Below are positions 8,436 through 16,443 of a stretch of DNA of 64,000 nt, in pieces. The DNA lies in the NCBI GenBank assembly GCA_963785115.1, contig CAWATY010000031.1, forward strand, positions 186,001 through 250,000, given 5' to 3'. The DNA is from JACCWP01 sp963785115. Lineage in GTDB: Bacteria; Actinomycetota; Actinomycetes; Propionibacteriales; Nocardioidaceae. How positions within the stretch are numbered: the stretch's first letter is position 1; every line of letters begins with the position of its first letter. The notes beneath the pieces are model-generated. The model worked only from the letters and a program-made list of their open reading frames with translations. It was not told where the DNA came from and ran no database searches. Both the position numbers and the translations under genes were made by a program.

Positions 8436-9317
8436 ATGAAGACTCGTACACGCCAGTCCCGCACCTGGGGACTCGGCCTCGCCGCCGTACTCGTGGTCGG
8501 CCTCACCGGGCCGGCGTCCGCGACCCAGGCGGTGATCGATGACGTCGAGCTCAACGGCGGGAGCACCACGATCTTCGACCCGGACAACGACGAGCCCGGC
8601 AACGACGACTGCCTGCGCGCCGACCTCCTCACCCAGGACGCCTACACCCCGGTCGACGACGGCGACTCCCTCGCCGACGACGACGCCTTCGACGGCGGCA
8701 TGGTCCTGTACGTCAACCGCCGGGTGTTCGTCGACAACAACGACCAGGGCAACGAGACCGGCGAGCAGATCCAGGTCGGACCGAGCACGCTCGGCAGCGT
8801 CCAGGTCACCCGGACCGACCGGGCCCTGGCGACCAGCCCGACGATGCGCGACCTGATCTCGTTCAAGAACCCCACCAATCGTGCCAAGAACCTGCAGATC
8901 CTGATCGAGAGCGACTACGGAGCCGACACCACCGAGGTCGTGCGGGCCACGTCGACCGGGCCGGACCTGTCGTTCGCGACCAACGACCGCTGGCTGCTCG
9001 TCGCCGATGACGCCACCACCCCGGACGACGCGCTCGTCACGAACGCCTGGTTCGGCAAGAACGCGAAGGAGAAGCTCTTCAACGTCACCAACGACGTGCC
9101 GAACGCCGACAGCTGCGTCGGTGTGGCGTACCACATCAAGATCCCGGCACACTCGACGAAGCACCTGTTGCTGTTCGTGCAGCTGGCAGACAGCACCGAC
9201 GTCACCGGTGCACGCAACCGCGCGCTGGTGTTCGACCGGAACAGGCTGCCGGCCGCGTTCCTGCTGGGCCTTCCGAACGCGGTCAAGAACAACGTCCTGA
9301 ACTGGAACCTGGGCTGA
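8436..9317 (+). CDS. Secreted protein of unknown function
   Basis: Predicted exported protein of 293 aa. The N-terminus MKTRTRQSRTWGLGLAAVL and following Val/Gly-rich stretch form a Sec-type signal peptide with cleavage likely after ASA near residue 30. The mature part is acidic, rich in Asp, Asn and Thr, and predicted to be mostly beta strand; segments such as RDLISFKNPTNRAKN and AYHIKIPAHSTKHLLLFVQ look like a beta-sandwich domain. Cys residues occur as one early (DDCLRADLL) and one late (DSCVGVAY), which could form a disulfide. GAGGA lies about 6 nt before the ATG. I recognise no family. It follows the RIO kinase gene by 90 nt and may have its own promoter; a hairpin lies just after it. 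Confidence 0.75.
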   Translation: MKTRTRQSRTWGLGLAAVLVVGLTGPASATQAVIDDVELNGGSTTIFDPDNDEPGNDDCLRADLLTQDAYTPVDDGDSLADDDAFDGGMVLYVNRRVFVDNNDQGNETGEQIQVGPSTLGSVQVTRTDRALATSPTMRDLISFKNPTNRAKNLQILIESDYGADTTEVVRATSTGPDLSFATNDRWLLVADDATTPDDALVTNAWFGKNAKEKLFNVTNDVPNADSCVGVAYHIKIPAHSTKHLLLFVQLADSTDVTGARNRALVFDRNRLPAAFLLGLPNAVKNNVLNWNLG

Positions 9318-9330
9318 CGCCGACGGCACA

Positions 9331-9356
9331 GCGCCGGCGCTCACCCGAGCCGGCGC
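9331..9356. terminator. Bidirectional hairpin terminator between convergent genes
   Basis: GCGCCGGC (9331-9338) and GCCGGCGC (9349-9356) form a perfect 8-bp GC stem with a 10-nt loop. It lies between the convergent secreted-protein and methyltransferase genes and overlaps the methyltransferase stop codon. No U-tract is seen, which is common in high-GC actinobacteria. Confidence 0.5.
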
Positions 9357-9916
9357 AGCGCCAGCAGCGGGTACACGGGGTCAGGGCCGCCGTCGCGGCC
9401 CTGCCCGTGGCCCACGTACGCGGCGCGGCCGGCCACGACCAGCCCGAGCGTCCCGCCGTGTGCGACGACGTCCGCCTCCCGATCGGTGGGGTCGTCGTCG
9501 CGGTAGCCGTGTGCCGCGGCCTTGTCGACGGTGGTGACCAGCACGCCGCCGGGGGGTAGCACTCGCGCGGCCTCGGCGAGGGCCGGTCGCGCGTCGTCGA
9601 GCATGTGCAGCAGCCACATCGTCAAGACGGACTCCACTGCCCCGTCACCGACAGGCAGCCGGGCCGCGTCGGCGCGCACGCAGCGACCGGGCAGCCGTTC
9701 CGACGCCAGCCGCAGCATCCCGGAGGAGCGATCCACGACCACGACGTCGACTCCCCGCCGCAGCAGGTGCGCCGCCACCAGCCCGGTGCCGCCTCCCACG
9801 TCCAGGCAACGGCCCACGGGCAGTAGGCCGGCCACCGCCGCGGCCGCCGCCTCCGCGCGCGGCTCACCACCACGTGTCTCGTCGTACCGGGGGGCTTCGC
9901 GGTCGTAGTCGGGCAT
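9341..9916 (-). CDS. SAM-dependent class I methyltransferase
   Basis: Small methyltransferase (191 aa) of the Methyltransf_11 type. Motif I is CLDVGGGTGLVAAHL near residues 29-43, followed by the acidic loop VVVDRSSGMLRLA and post-motif LTMWLLHMLDD, with the LPPGGVLVTTVDK strand further on. Start ATG 9916 shares one base with the stop of the upstream HAD-phosphatase gene (TGATG), so translation is coupled; the open frame beyond it is a continuation in another gene's shadow. Substrate is unknown. The C-terminus is short, ending in a segment that reads like the end of a small-molecule or tRNA-related enzyme, but no specific family is assigned. Confidence 0.8.
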   Translation of the reverse strand: MPDYDREAPRYDETRGGEPRAEAAAAAVAGLLPVGRCLDVGGGTGLVAAHLLRRGVDVVVVDRSSGMLRLASERLPGRCVRADAARLPVGDGAVESVLTMWLLHMLDDARPALAEAARVLPPGGVLVTTVDKAAAHGYRDDDPTDREADVVAHGGTLGLVVAGRAAYVGHGQGRDGGPDPVYPLLALRRLG

Positions 9917-10779
9917 CAGCGGGCCAGCGCCGCCTCGAGGGTGCGCGCCACCCCATCGTCGTCGTTGCTCGGGCACACCACGTCGGCAGCCGACAGCACG
10001 TCGGGGTGCGCGTTGGCCACGGCGTGCCCACGCCCCGACCAGGTGAGCATGGACAGGTCGTTGGGCATGTCGCCGAACGTCCACACCCGCTCGGCCGGGA
10101 CGCCGAGCGCGGCACACCAGTCGGCCAGCGCGGCCGCCTTGGTGACACCCGGCGCGCTGATCTCGGCCAGCCCGTCGGCCCCGGAGAACGCCAGCACCGC
10201 CTCGCCGTCCATCAGGTCGGCCATCCGGGCAAGGAAGACCTCGGGCGCCAGCGCGGTGTTGCGGGCGAGCAGCTTGCCCGGCGGCGGGTCGAGCAGATCC
10301 TCGACCGATGCCGTCGCCTCGAAGCGGGCGATGTCGGCCGCCGCCTCCCGTACCCGCGGCCCCGCGACGAGCGCGGCGTCCATCGGGTGCAGCGGGTAGC
10401 CCGGCTCCCCGGCGAACCCGTCGACGTTCTCGACGGCGAGCAGCGTGCCGGGCAGCTCGGTACGCAGCCGCGCCGCGAGCCGGCGGACCAGGGCGGGCGC
10501 GAGGGTGTGCTCGACCAGCACCCGGCGGTCCGCGACCCGGTAGACGAACGCGCCGTTGGCGCAGAGCACGACGCCGTGCCGGCCGACGACGTCGGCGAGG
10601 TCGTGCACCCAGCGCGGCGGCCGGGCGGTCACGACCACCAGGTGCACTCCCGCGTCCTCGAGGGCGGCCAGCGCGGCGCGGGTGCGCGCCGACACGGTGC
10701 CGTCGGTGCGCAGCAGGGTCCCGTCGAGGTCGGTCGCCACGAGGGCCGGCAGCGTTCCGGCCGGGTCGGCGGCGCTCAC
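9916..10779 (-). CDS. HAD-superfamily hydrolase (Cof-type phosphatase)
   Basis: Haloacid-dehalogenase-like phosphatase of 287 aa of the Cof/SupH class. Motif I is ATDLDGTLL (nucleophile Asp near residue 16), motif II VVVTARP, motif III Lys in GVTKAAAL, and motif IV FGDMPNDLSML. A C2-type cap with GYPLHPMD and ARNTALAPE lies between motifs II and III. Such proteins dephosphorylate sugar phosphates, FMN or related metabolites; the substrate is not predictable here. Start is GTG 10779, overlapping the rlmN stop by 4 nt (GTGA). The reading frame continues far upstream, but those residues are shadow of rlmN. Confidence 0.85.
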   Translation of the reverse strand: MSAADPAGTLPALVATDLDGTLLRTDGTVSARTRAALAALEDAGVHLVVVTARPPRWVHDLADVVGRHGVVLCANGAFVYRVADRRVLVEHTLAPALVRRLAARLRTELPGTLLAVENVDGFAGEPGYPLHPMDAALVAGPRVREAAADIARFEATASVEDLLDPPPGKLLARNTALAPEVFLARMADLMDGEAVLAFSGADGLAEISAPGVTKAAALADWCAALGVPAERVWTFGDMPNDLSMLTWSGRGHAVANAHPDVLSAADVVCPSNDDDGVARTLEAALAR

Positions 10780-11900
10780 CGGTCGGCGGCGGCCAGCTGC
10801 CCGCAGGCGCCGTCGATCTCGCGGCCGCGGGTGTCGCGGACGGTGGTGGGCACGCCCGCGGCCTGCAGCCGGTGGACGAACTCGGCCTCGTCGGCGGGGT
10901 CGGACGCGGTCCACCGTGAGCCGGGCGTCGGGTTCAGCGGGATCAGGTTGACGTGCACCCACCCCCAGTCGCCGTACGACCCGAGCAGCTCCCCGAGCAG
11001 GTCGGCCCGCCATGCCTGGTCGTTGATGCCGCGCATCATCGCGTACTCGATCGACACCCGGCGCCGCGTCCGCTCGGCGTAGTGCCAAGCAGCCTCGACC
11101 GTCTCGGCGACCTTCCAGCGGGTGTTGACCGGCACCAGCTCGTCGCGCAGCTCGTCGTCCGGCGCATGCAGTGACAGCGCGAGCGTGACCGGCAGCTCCT
11201 CGTCGGCCAGCTGCCGCATCCGCGGCACCAGCCCCACGGTCGACACGGTCACGCCGCGCGCGGACATGCCGAGGCCGTCCGGGGTGGGATCGGTCAGCCG
11301 GCGCACCGAGTCGAGCACCGCCCGGTAGTTGGCGAGCGGCTCGCCCATCCCCATGAACACGACGTTGGACACCCGCCCCGGCCCACCGGGCACCTCGTCG
11401 CGGGCCAACGCCCGGGCACCAGCGACCACCTGCTCGACGATCTCGGCGGCCGACATGTTGCGCTGCAGACCGCCCTGGCCCGTGGCGCAGAACGGGCAGG
11501 CCATGCCGCACCCGGCTTGCGACGACACGCACATCGTCACCCGTCCGGGGTAGCGCATCAGGACCGACTCGACCAGCGCGCCGTCGTGCATCCGCCACAG
11601 CGTCTTGCGGGTGGTCCCTGCGTCGGCCTCGAGGGTACGGACCGGGGTGAGCAGCGTCGGCAGCAGCGCGCCCACCAGCCGCTCGCGGACGTCTGCGGCG
11701 AGGTCGGTCATCTGTGCCGGGTCGTCGACCAGCCTGGCGAAGTAGTGGTTCGCCAGCTGCCGGGAGCGGTAGCCCGGCAGGCCGAGCTCCTCGACGGCTG
11801 CCCGCCGGCCGGCGGGATCGAGGTCGGCGAGGTGCCGCGGCGGCTTGCCGCGGCGGGGCGAGTCGAAGACCAGCGGCAGGCTGGCGGGGGCGTCGGACAT
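10776..11900 (-). CDS. rlmN: 23S rRNA/tRNA adenine-C2 methyltransferase RlmN
   Basis: Dual-specificity radical-SAM enzyme that methylates C2 of A2503 in 23S rRNA and A37 in some tRNAs, in the cytoplasm. The iron-sulfur Cys are C131, C135 and C138 in CGMACPFCATG; the SAM contact GMGEPL follows; the resolving Cys near 366 is in DGACGQL. Length from ATG 11900 is 374 aa, normal for the family; ATG 11912 would add four residues. Its stop overlaps the GTG of the downstream phosphatase gene. It is 31 nt from the upstream TPR-protein gene, so the whole minus-strand run may be one transcript. Confidence 0.95.
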   Translation of the reverse strand: MSDAPASLPLVFDSPRRGKPPRHLADLDPAGRRAAVEELGLPGYRSRQLANHYFARLVDDPAQMTDLAADVRERLVGALLPTLLTPVRTLEADAGTTRKTLWRMHDGALVESVLMRYPGRVTMCVSSQAGCGMACPFCATGQGGLQRNMSAAEIVEQVVAGARALARDEVPGGPGRVSNVVFMGMGEPLANYRAVLDSVRRLTDPTPDGLGMSARGVTVSTVGLVPRMRQLADEELPVTLALSLHAPDDELRDELVPVNTRWKVAETVEAAWHYAERTRRRVSIEYAMMRGINDQAWRADLLGELLGSYGDWGWVHVNLIPLNPTPGSRWTASDPADEAEFVHRLQAAGVPTTVRDTRGREIDGACGQLAAADR

Positions 11901-11931
11901 GGCGACCACCATCGTCGCACGCTGTCCCGGC

Positions 11932-12732
11932 TCAGCCAGGTCCCTGGTCCCCGTCGCGCTGCCCGTCGGGTTGCCCGCCGAGTGCGGCGCGCAGCAACCC
12001 GATCTCCTCGTCGACGTACGGGTCCGGCGCGCCGGCGGCCTCGCAGTCGACGCGCAGCCGTTGCTGCATCTGCAGCGCGGTCGCGTGGTCGCCCGCGAGC
12101 CGCAGGTTCCAGGCGACCATCCAGCGCGCGACGCGGGTGGCCTCCTCGTCGGTGCCGGCACGGCGCTCCTCGAGCGCCGCACGCAGCACCTCGTCCCCCT
12201 CGTCGTGCCGGCCCGCACCGGCCAACTCGTAGCCGAGGTTGTTCAGCAGCGCGGGTCGCCACCGCCGGCCAGCCGCCTGCGCCGACACCTCCGCTGCTGC
12301 GAGCGCTTCCCGGGTCTTCGCGATCCGTACGTCGCGGTCGAGCGGCACCATCGCCGCCATGTGCAGCGCGTCGACCCGCAGGCCGTCGAGACCCGCGTCG
12401 GCCGCGAGCCCGGCGGCGGCGCCGAACGCCTCGAGCGCGATCTCGCGGTCGGCGTCGGTGACCCGCTCTGGGTCGTGCGCGGCCGACACGTAGGTGCGTC
12501 CCAGCTCCAGCCGGTGGCGTACCCGTGGCTCAGCGCCGGCGCCGTCCAGCAGCCGCTCGATCTCCGCGAGCTCCTGCCGCGCCCGGTCGAAGTCGCCCTC
12601 GAGCCCGTACGCCCGCGCCACCTGGGTACGCAGCACGAGCGCCTCGTCTCCACCCGCCTCGGCAAGCGCCGACACGAACCGCTCCCGCGAGCCGGCCGGG
12701 TCGCCGAAGTCCCACTGCTGCTCCCACGCCAT
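11932..12732 (-). CDS. Tetratricopeptide-like helical protein
   Basis: Protein of 266 aa made of helical repeats resembling TPR units, for example LVLRTQVARAYGLEGDFDRA near 35-55 and LLNNLGYELAGAGRHDEGDE near 165-185, with Ala/Leu/Gly spacing typical of paired helices. No catalytic motif, signal peptide or membrane segment is seen. ATG 12732 has AGGTGG about 9 nt upstream; ATG 12741 would add three residues but lies directly after that site. It lies between the histidine-phosphatase gene and rlmN on the same strand. Likely a cytoplasmic protein-protein adaptor; partner unknown. Confidence 0.75.
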   Translation of the reverse strand: MAWEQQWDFGDPAGSRERFVSALAEAGGDEALVLRTQVARAYGLEGDFDRARQELAEIERLLDGAGAEPRVRHRLELGRTYVSAAHDPERVTDADREIALEAFGAAAGLAADAGLDGLRVDALHMAAMVPLDRDVRIAKTREALAAAEVSAQAAGRRWRPALLNNLGYELAGAGRHDEGDEVLRAALEERRAGTDEEATRVARWMVAWNLRLAGDHATALQMQQRLRVDCEAAGAPDPYVDEEIGLLRAALGGQPDGQRDGDQGPG

Positions 12733-12753
12733 GCCGTCCACCTCGCGTGCGGG

Positions 12754-13308
12754 CTAGGCGCCCCAGCGCAGGGTGACCTCGGCCGTCCCGGACGCATCGA
12801 CCTCGAGCAGGCACCGGTCGGGGAGGGCCAGCGAGCGCCAGCCGGCCAGGTCGGGGGGCGATTCGGTCAGCGCCGCGACCAGGACGGTCCAGGCGGTGCC
12901 GTGGCCGACGAGCACCAGGTCGGCCGGTTGCTCGGCCAGCAGGTCGCGTACGCACCCGACCACCCGTTCGCGGGTCGAGTCGGCGGTCTCCCAGCCGGTC
13001 GATGCCGGGGCGGAGGGCTCGGTCAGGGCCCGCTCGACGAGTGCCGCGAAGTCCTCGCTCCACCCCGCCGGGCGCGACATCTCGGCGAGCTCGTCGAGGC
13101 CCGGGACCGGCTCGCCCCGCAGCAGCGCAGCGGTCTGCAACGCCTTGGTCTCGTTCGACGACCGCCAGACCGCGTTCGTCGGCAGCTTCCAGCGGGCCCT
13201 CGCGGCGTTGACCGCTCGCGCACCTGCATCGGACAGGGGCCACTCGTGGGCCGGGGTCTCGGCATCGATGGCGGGAGGCCCGTGCCGCACCAACCACAGC
13301 GCGGTCAT
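12754..13308 (-). CDS. Histidine phosphatase family protein
   Basis: Phosphoglycerate-mutase-like phosphatase of 184 aa. The catalytic phosphohistidine motif is LVRHGPP at residues 6-12, a second Arg-containing element is VWRSSNETKALQTA near 47-60, and the second catalytic His is in LVLVGHGTAWTV near 134. The RHG is followed by Pro rather than the usual Glu, and the shortened C-terminus lacks other known domains, so the substrate stays open. It starts one nucleotide from the cdsA stop and is probably in the same transcript as cdsA and frr. Confidence 0.8.
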   Translation of the reverse strand: MTALWLVRHGPPAIDAETPAHEWPLSDAGARAVNAARARWKLPTNAVWRSSNETKALQTAALLRGEPVPGLDELAEMSRPAGWSEDFAALVERALTEPSAPASTGWETADSTRERVVGCVRDLLAEQPADLVLVGHGTAWTVLVAALTESPPDLAGWRSLALPDRCLLEVDASGTAEVTLRWGA

Positions 13309-13309
13309 G

Positions 13310-14179
13310 TCAGGACACCGGAACGAGCACGTCGAGCACCAGCCAGGCCACCGGCGCCACCATCAGGATCGAGTCGAGCCGGTCCATCAGCCCACCGTGC
13401 CCGGGCAGCAGCCGGCCCATGTCCTTGATGCCGAGGTCGCGCTTGACCAGCGACTCCGACAGGTCCCCGAGCGTCGCGGCCACGGCGGTCGCGACCCCGA
13501 GCACCACCCCGACCCATGGGTCGCCGTCGAGCGCGTACGTCACCGTCAGCCAGCCGGCGACCGAGCACCCGACGACGGAGCCGGCAAACCCCTCCCAGGA
13601 CTTCTTCGGGCTGATCGTCGGAGCCATCGGGTGCCGGCCGGCGAGCACGCCGGCCACGTAGCCACCGGTGTCGGACGCCACCACGCCGACGATGAACGCC
13701 ACGATGCGCATCGCCCCGTCGTCGGGCACGAGCATCAGCACCACGAAGCTGCCGAGCAGCGGCACGTAGCCGATGACGAAGACCCCGGCGGTGACGTCAC
13801 GCACGAACCCGTCGGCACCGTCCGGCATCCGCCAGACGAGGATCGCCAGCACGGTCAGCGCGGTCGCGACCACCACCAGCTCGGCTCCCCCGGTCCAGGC
13901 GCCGACGAGCATTGCGCCGCCACCGAGGCTCACCGGGACGATCGGCACCCGGATGCCGCTGGACGCCAGCGCGTTGGACAGCTCCCACACGGCCACCAGC
14001 GCGGCCAGCACGACGACGCCGAGGAACGCGCCCCGCACGACCAGCAACGAGGCCAGGATCACCACGCCGAGCAGCACGCCCACGGCGATCGCGGCGGGCA
14101 GGTTGCGCCCGGCCCGGCTCGGCCGGACCACCGGCTCACCTGGCAGTGGTCCCGGCGAGACGGGGACGGTGCCGCTCAT
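13310..14179 (-). CDS. cdsA: Phosphatidate cytidylyltransferase CdsA
   Basis: Integral membrane enzyme that makes CDP-diacylglycerol from phosphatidic acid and CTP, the branch point of phospholipid synthesis. The C-terminal signature is complete: SLVKRDLGIKDMGRLLPGHG continuing to GLMDRLDS near residues 245-275, with the second Asp pair that binds metal. About eight hydrophobic segments start near residue 28. ATG 14179 gives 289 aa; earlier in-frame codons overlap frr. Gene order frr-cdsA follows the common bacterial arrangement; the phosphatase gene follows 1 nt later. Confidence 0.95.
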   Translation of the reverse strand: MSGTVPVSPGPLPGEPVVRPSRAGRNLPAAIAVGVLLGVVILASLLVVRGAFLGVVVLAALVAVWELSNALASSGIRVPIVPVSLGGGAMLVGAWTGGAELVVVATALTVLAILVWRMPDGADGFVRDVTAGVFVIGYVPLLGSFVVLMLVPDDGAMRIVAFIVGVVASDTGGYVAGVLAGRHPMAPTISPKKSWEGFAGSVVGCSVAGWLTVTYALDGDPWVGVVLGVATAVAATLGDLSESLVKRDLGIKDMGRLLPGHGGLMDRLDSILMVAPVAWLVLDVLVPVS

Positions 14180-14198
14180 CGGCGGGCCAGGCAGGCGC

Positions 14199-14756
14199 TC
14201 ATACCTCGAGGAGCTCGGCTTCCTTGCGTCCCAACAGGTCGTCGATCGCGTCGGTGTGCTTCTTGGTGAGGCCGTCGAGGCGCTTCTCCGCGCCCTTGAC
14301 GTCGTCCTGACCGACGTCGCCGTCCTTCTCCGCCCGGTCGAGCGTCTGCTTCGCATGCCGGCGGATGTTGCGCACCGCGACGCGGCTGTCCTCGGCCTTC
14401 GCGCGGGCCAGCTTGATGTACTCCTTGCGGCGCTCCTCGGTGAGCTCCGGCAGGACGATCCGCAGGACCTTTCCGTCGTCGGTGGGGTTGACGCCCAGGT
14501 CGGAGTCGCGGATGGCCCGCTCAATGGCGCTCTTCGAGCTCATGTCGTAGGGCGACACGATGACGACGCGCGCCTCGGGGATCTGGAACCCGGCGAGCTG
14601 CTGCAGCGGGGTCTGCGTCCCGTAGTAGTCGGCGGTGATCTTGGCGAACATCGACGGGTGCGCACGGCCGGTGCGGATCGCCGCGAACTCCTCCTTGGCG
14701 ACGTCGACCGCCTTGTCCATCTTGGCGTCGGCGTCACGCAGCGTCTGGTCGATCAC
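14199..14756 (-). CDS. frr: Ribosome recycling factor
   Basis: Cytoplasmic factor that with EF-G splits the post-termination ribosome. The 185-aa length is exactly that of the family. The conserved central part reads RTGRAHPSMFAKITADYYG near residues 28-46 and the C-terminal helical part includes ELTEERRKEYIKLARAKAEDS near 110-130. Start GTG 14756 is supported by AGAGGA 6 nt upstream; the open frame beyond it overlaps the pyrH end. It follows pyrH by 46 nt in the usual tsf-pyrH-frr series. Confidence 0.97.
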   Translation of the reverse strand: MIDQTLRDADAKMDKAVDVAKEEFAAIRTGRAHPSMFAKITADYYGTQTPLQQLAGFQIPEARVVIVSPYDMSSKSAIERAIRDSDLGVNPTDDGKVLRIVLPELTEERRKEYIKLARAKAEDSRVAVRNIRRHAKQTLDRAEKDGDVGQDDVKGAEKRLDGLTKKHTDAIDDLLGRKEAELLEV

Positions 14757-14802
14757 GTCGTCCTCTTTCTCCGTCGGGCACGCGGGCGGGTCCGGCGCAC
14801 GG

Positions 14803-15531
14803 TCAGCCGGCCGAGACCACCGTGCCGATCTTCTCACCGCGCACGGCCTTGGCGATGTTGCCGTCCTCCATCAGGTTGAACACCACGATCGGCAGCCCGT
14901 TGTCCCGACACAGGCTGAACGCGGCCGCGTCGGCGACCTGGAGCCCCTTGCTCAGGACCTCGTCGTAGCCGATCGCGTCGTACTTGAGCGCGGACGCGCT
15001 GTGCCGTGGATCGGAGTCGTAGACCCCGTCGACGCCGTTCTTTGCCAGCAGCAGCACGTCGCAACCGATCTCGAGGGCGCGCTGAGCAGCGACGGTGTCG
15101 GTGGTGAAGAACGGCATGCCTGCGCCCGCCCCGAAGATCACGACGCGGCCCTTCTCCAGGTGCCGCTGTGCGCGCCGCGGGATGTACGGCTCGGCCACTT
15201 GTCCCATCGTGATCGCGGTCTGCACCCGGGTCTGGATGCCACCGCGCTCGAGGAAGTCCTGCAGCGCCAGGCAGTTCATGACGGTGCCGAGCATGCCCAT
15301 GTAGTCGGCGCGGGACCGGTCGATGCCGAGCTTGGACAGCTCCTCGCCGCGGAAGAAGTTGCCGCCGCCGACGACCAGGGCCATCTGGATGCCCGAGCGG
15401 ACCACCTCGTCGACCTGCCGGGCGATCGACGTCAGCACGCCGACGTCGAGCCCCATCCGGCCGCCGCCGAAGACCTCGCCGGACAGCTTCAGCAGGGCCC
15501 TGCGGTACGGACCCGCCGGCACCGCGGTCAC
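14803..15531 (-). CDS. pyrH: Uridylate kinase
   Basis: Phosphorylates UMP to UDP with ATP in pyrimidine nucleotide synthesis; a cytoplasmic hexamer in the amino-acid-kinase family. Seen in the 242 residues: LLKLSGEVFGG near 13-23, VVGGGNFFRG near 53-62, MGMLGTVMNCLALQD near 79-92, and FFTTDTVAAQRA near 143-154. Start GTG 15531 overlaps the tsf stop (GTGA), so translation is coupled to tsf. Standard order rpsB-tsf-pyrH-frr. Confidence 0.97.
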   Translation of the reverse strand: MTAVPAGPYRRALLKLSGEVFGGGRMGLDVGVLTSIARQVDEVVRSGIQMALVVGGGNFFRGEELSKLGIDRSRADYMGMLGTVMNCLALQDFLERGGIQTRVQTAITMGQVAEPYIPRRAQRHLEKGRVVIFGAGAGMPFFTTDTVAAQRALEIGCDVLLLAKNGVDGVYDSDPRHSASALKYDAIGYDEVLSKGLQVADAAAFSLCRDNGLPIVVFNLMEDGNIAKAVRGEKIGTVVSAG

Positions 15532-16349
15532 GCCTGGCCGACCTCGAACCGAGCGAAGCGGGTGACGGTGACCCCCGCCTCGTCCAGGACGGCCTTGACG
15601 TTCTTCTTGTTCTCCTTGACCGAGGGCTGGTCGAGCAGCACGACGTCCTTGAAGAACCCGTTGAGCCGGCCCTCGACGATCTTGGGCAGCGCCTGCTCGG
15701 GCTTGCCCTCCTCGCGGGCGGTCAGCTCGGCGATCTCGCGCTCCTTGGTGACCACGTCGGCGGGCACCTCGTCGCGGGTGACGAACTGCGGGCGCATCGC
15801 CGCGATCTGCAGGGCGACGTCGCGCGCCGCACCGGCGTCACCGCCGGAGTACTCGACGAGAACGCCCACGGCGGGTGGCAGATCGCTCGCGCGCCGGTGG
15901 AGGTAGGTCTCGACCTCCCCGTCGAAGGCCGCGACCCGGCCGAGCTCGATCTTCTCGCCGATGACGACGGCCAGGTCGGCCACCGCCTGCTCGACCGTCT
16001 TGCCGTCGTCGAGCTTCTCGGCGAGGAAGTCGTCGCGTGTCGTCGGCTTGACCTCGGCCGCGCGCCGGGCGAGCTGCTCGGCCACCTGGCCGAACTGCTC
16101 GTTCTTGGCGACGAAGTCGGTCTCGGAGTTGAGCTCGACCAATGCACCGCCCGAGGCGGCGACCAGCCCCGCGGTGGCGCTGCGCTCGGCGCCGCGCTTG
16201 GCGCTCTTGGCCTGGCCGCTGACCCGCAGCACCTCGATGGCCTTCTCGAAGTCGCCGTCGGCCTCGGTGAGCGCCTTCTTGGCGTCCATCATCCCCGCGC
16301 CGGTGCGGTCGCGGAGCTTCTTCACGTCGGCGGCGGTGATGTTCGCCAT
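15528..16349 (-). CDS. tsf: Elongation factor Ts
   Basis: Guanine nucleotide exchange factor for EF-Tu, cytoplasmic, 273 aa. The N-terminal UBA-like domain starts ITAADVKKLRDRTGAGMMDAK, and the core has ALVELNSETDFVAKNEQF near residues 68-85 with the TDFV element that inserts next to the EF-Tu nucleotide site. ATG 16349 is the natural start; upstream in-frame sequence is shadow of the rpsB tail. The spacing from rpsB is 94 nt and the gene runs into pyrH by a 4-nt overlap. Confidence 0.97.
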   Translation of the reverse strand: MANITAADVKKLRDRTGAGMMDAKKALTEADGDFEKAIEVLRVSGQAKSAKRGAERSATAGLVAASGGALVELNSETDFVAKNEQFGQVAEQLARRAAEVKPTTRDDFLAEKLDDGKTVEQAVADLAVVIGEKIELGRVAAFDGEVETYLHRRASDLPPAVGVLVEYSGGDAGAARDVALQIAAMRPQFVTRDEVPADVVTKEREIAELTAREEGKPEQALPKIVEGRLNGFFKDVVLLDQPSVKENKKNVKAVLDEAGVTVTRFARFEVGQA

Positions 16350-16443
16350 GGTTCTGGCTGCCTCGTCTCTGCTTGTCGTGCGGGTGGTAGCGGTCACCGG
16401 ACGGCGACCTGATTCCTGGCTCGCGTCCCCGTCCTGACCGGGG

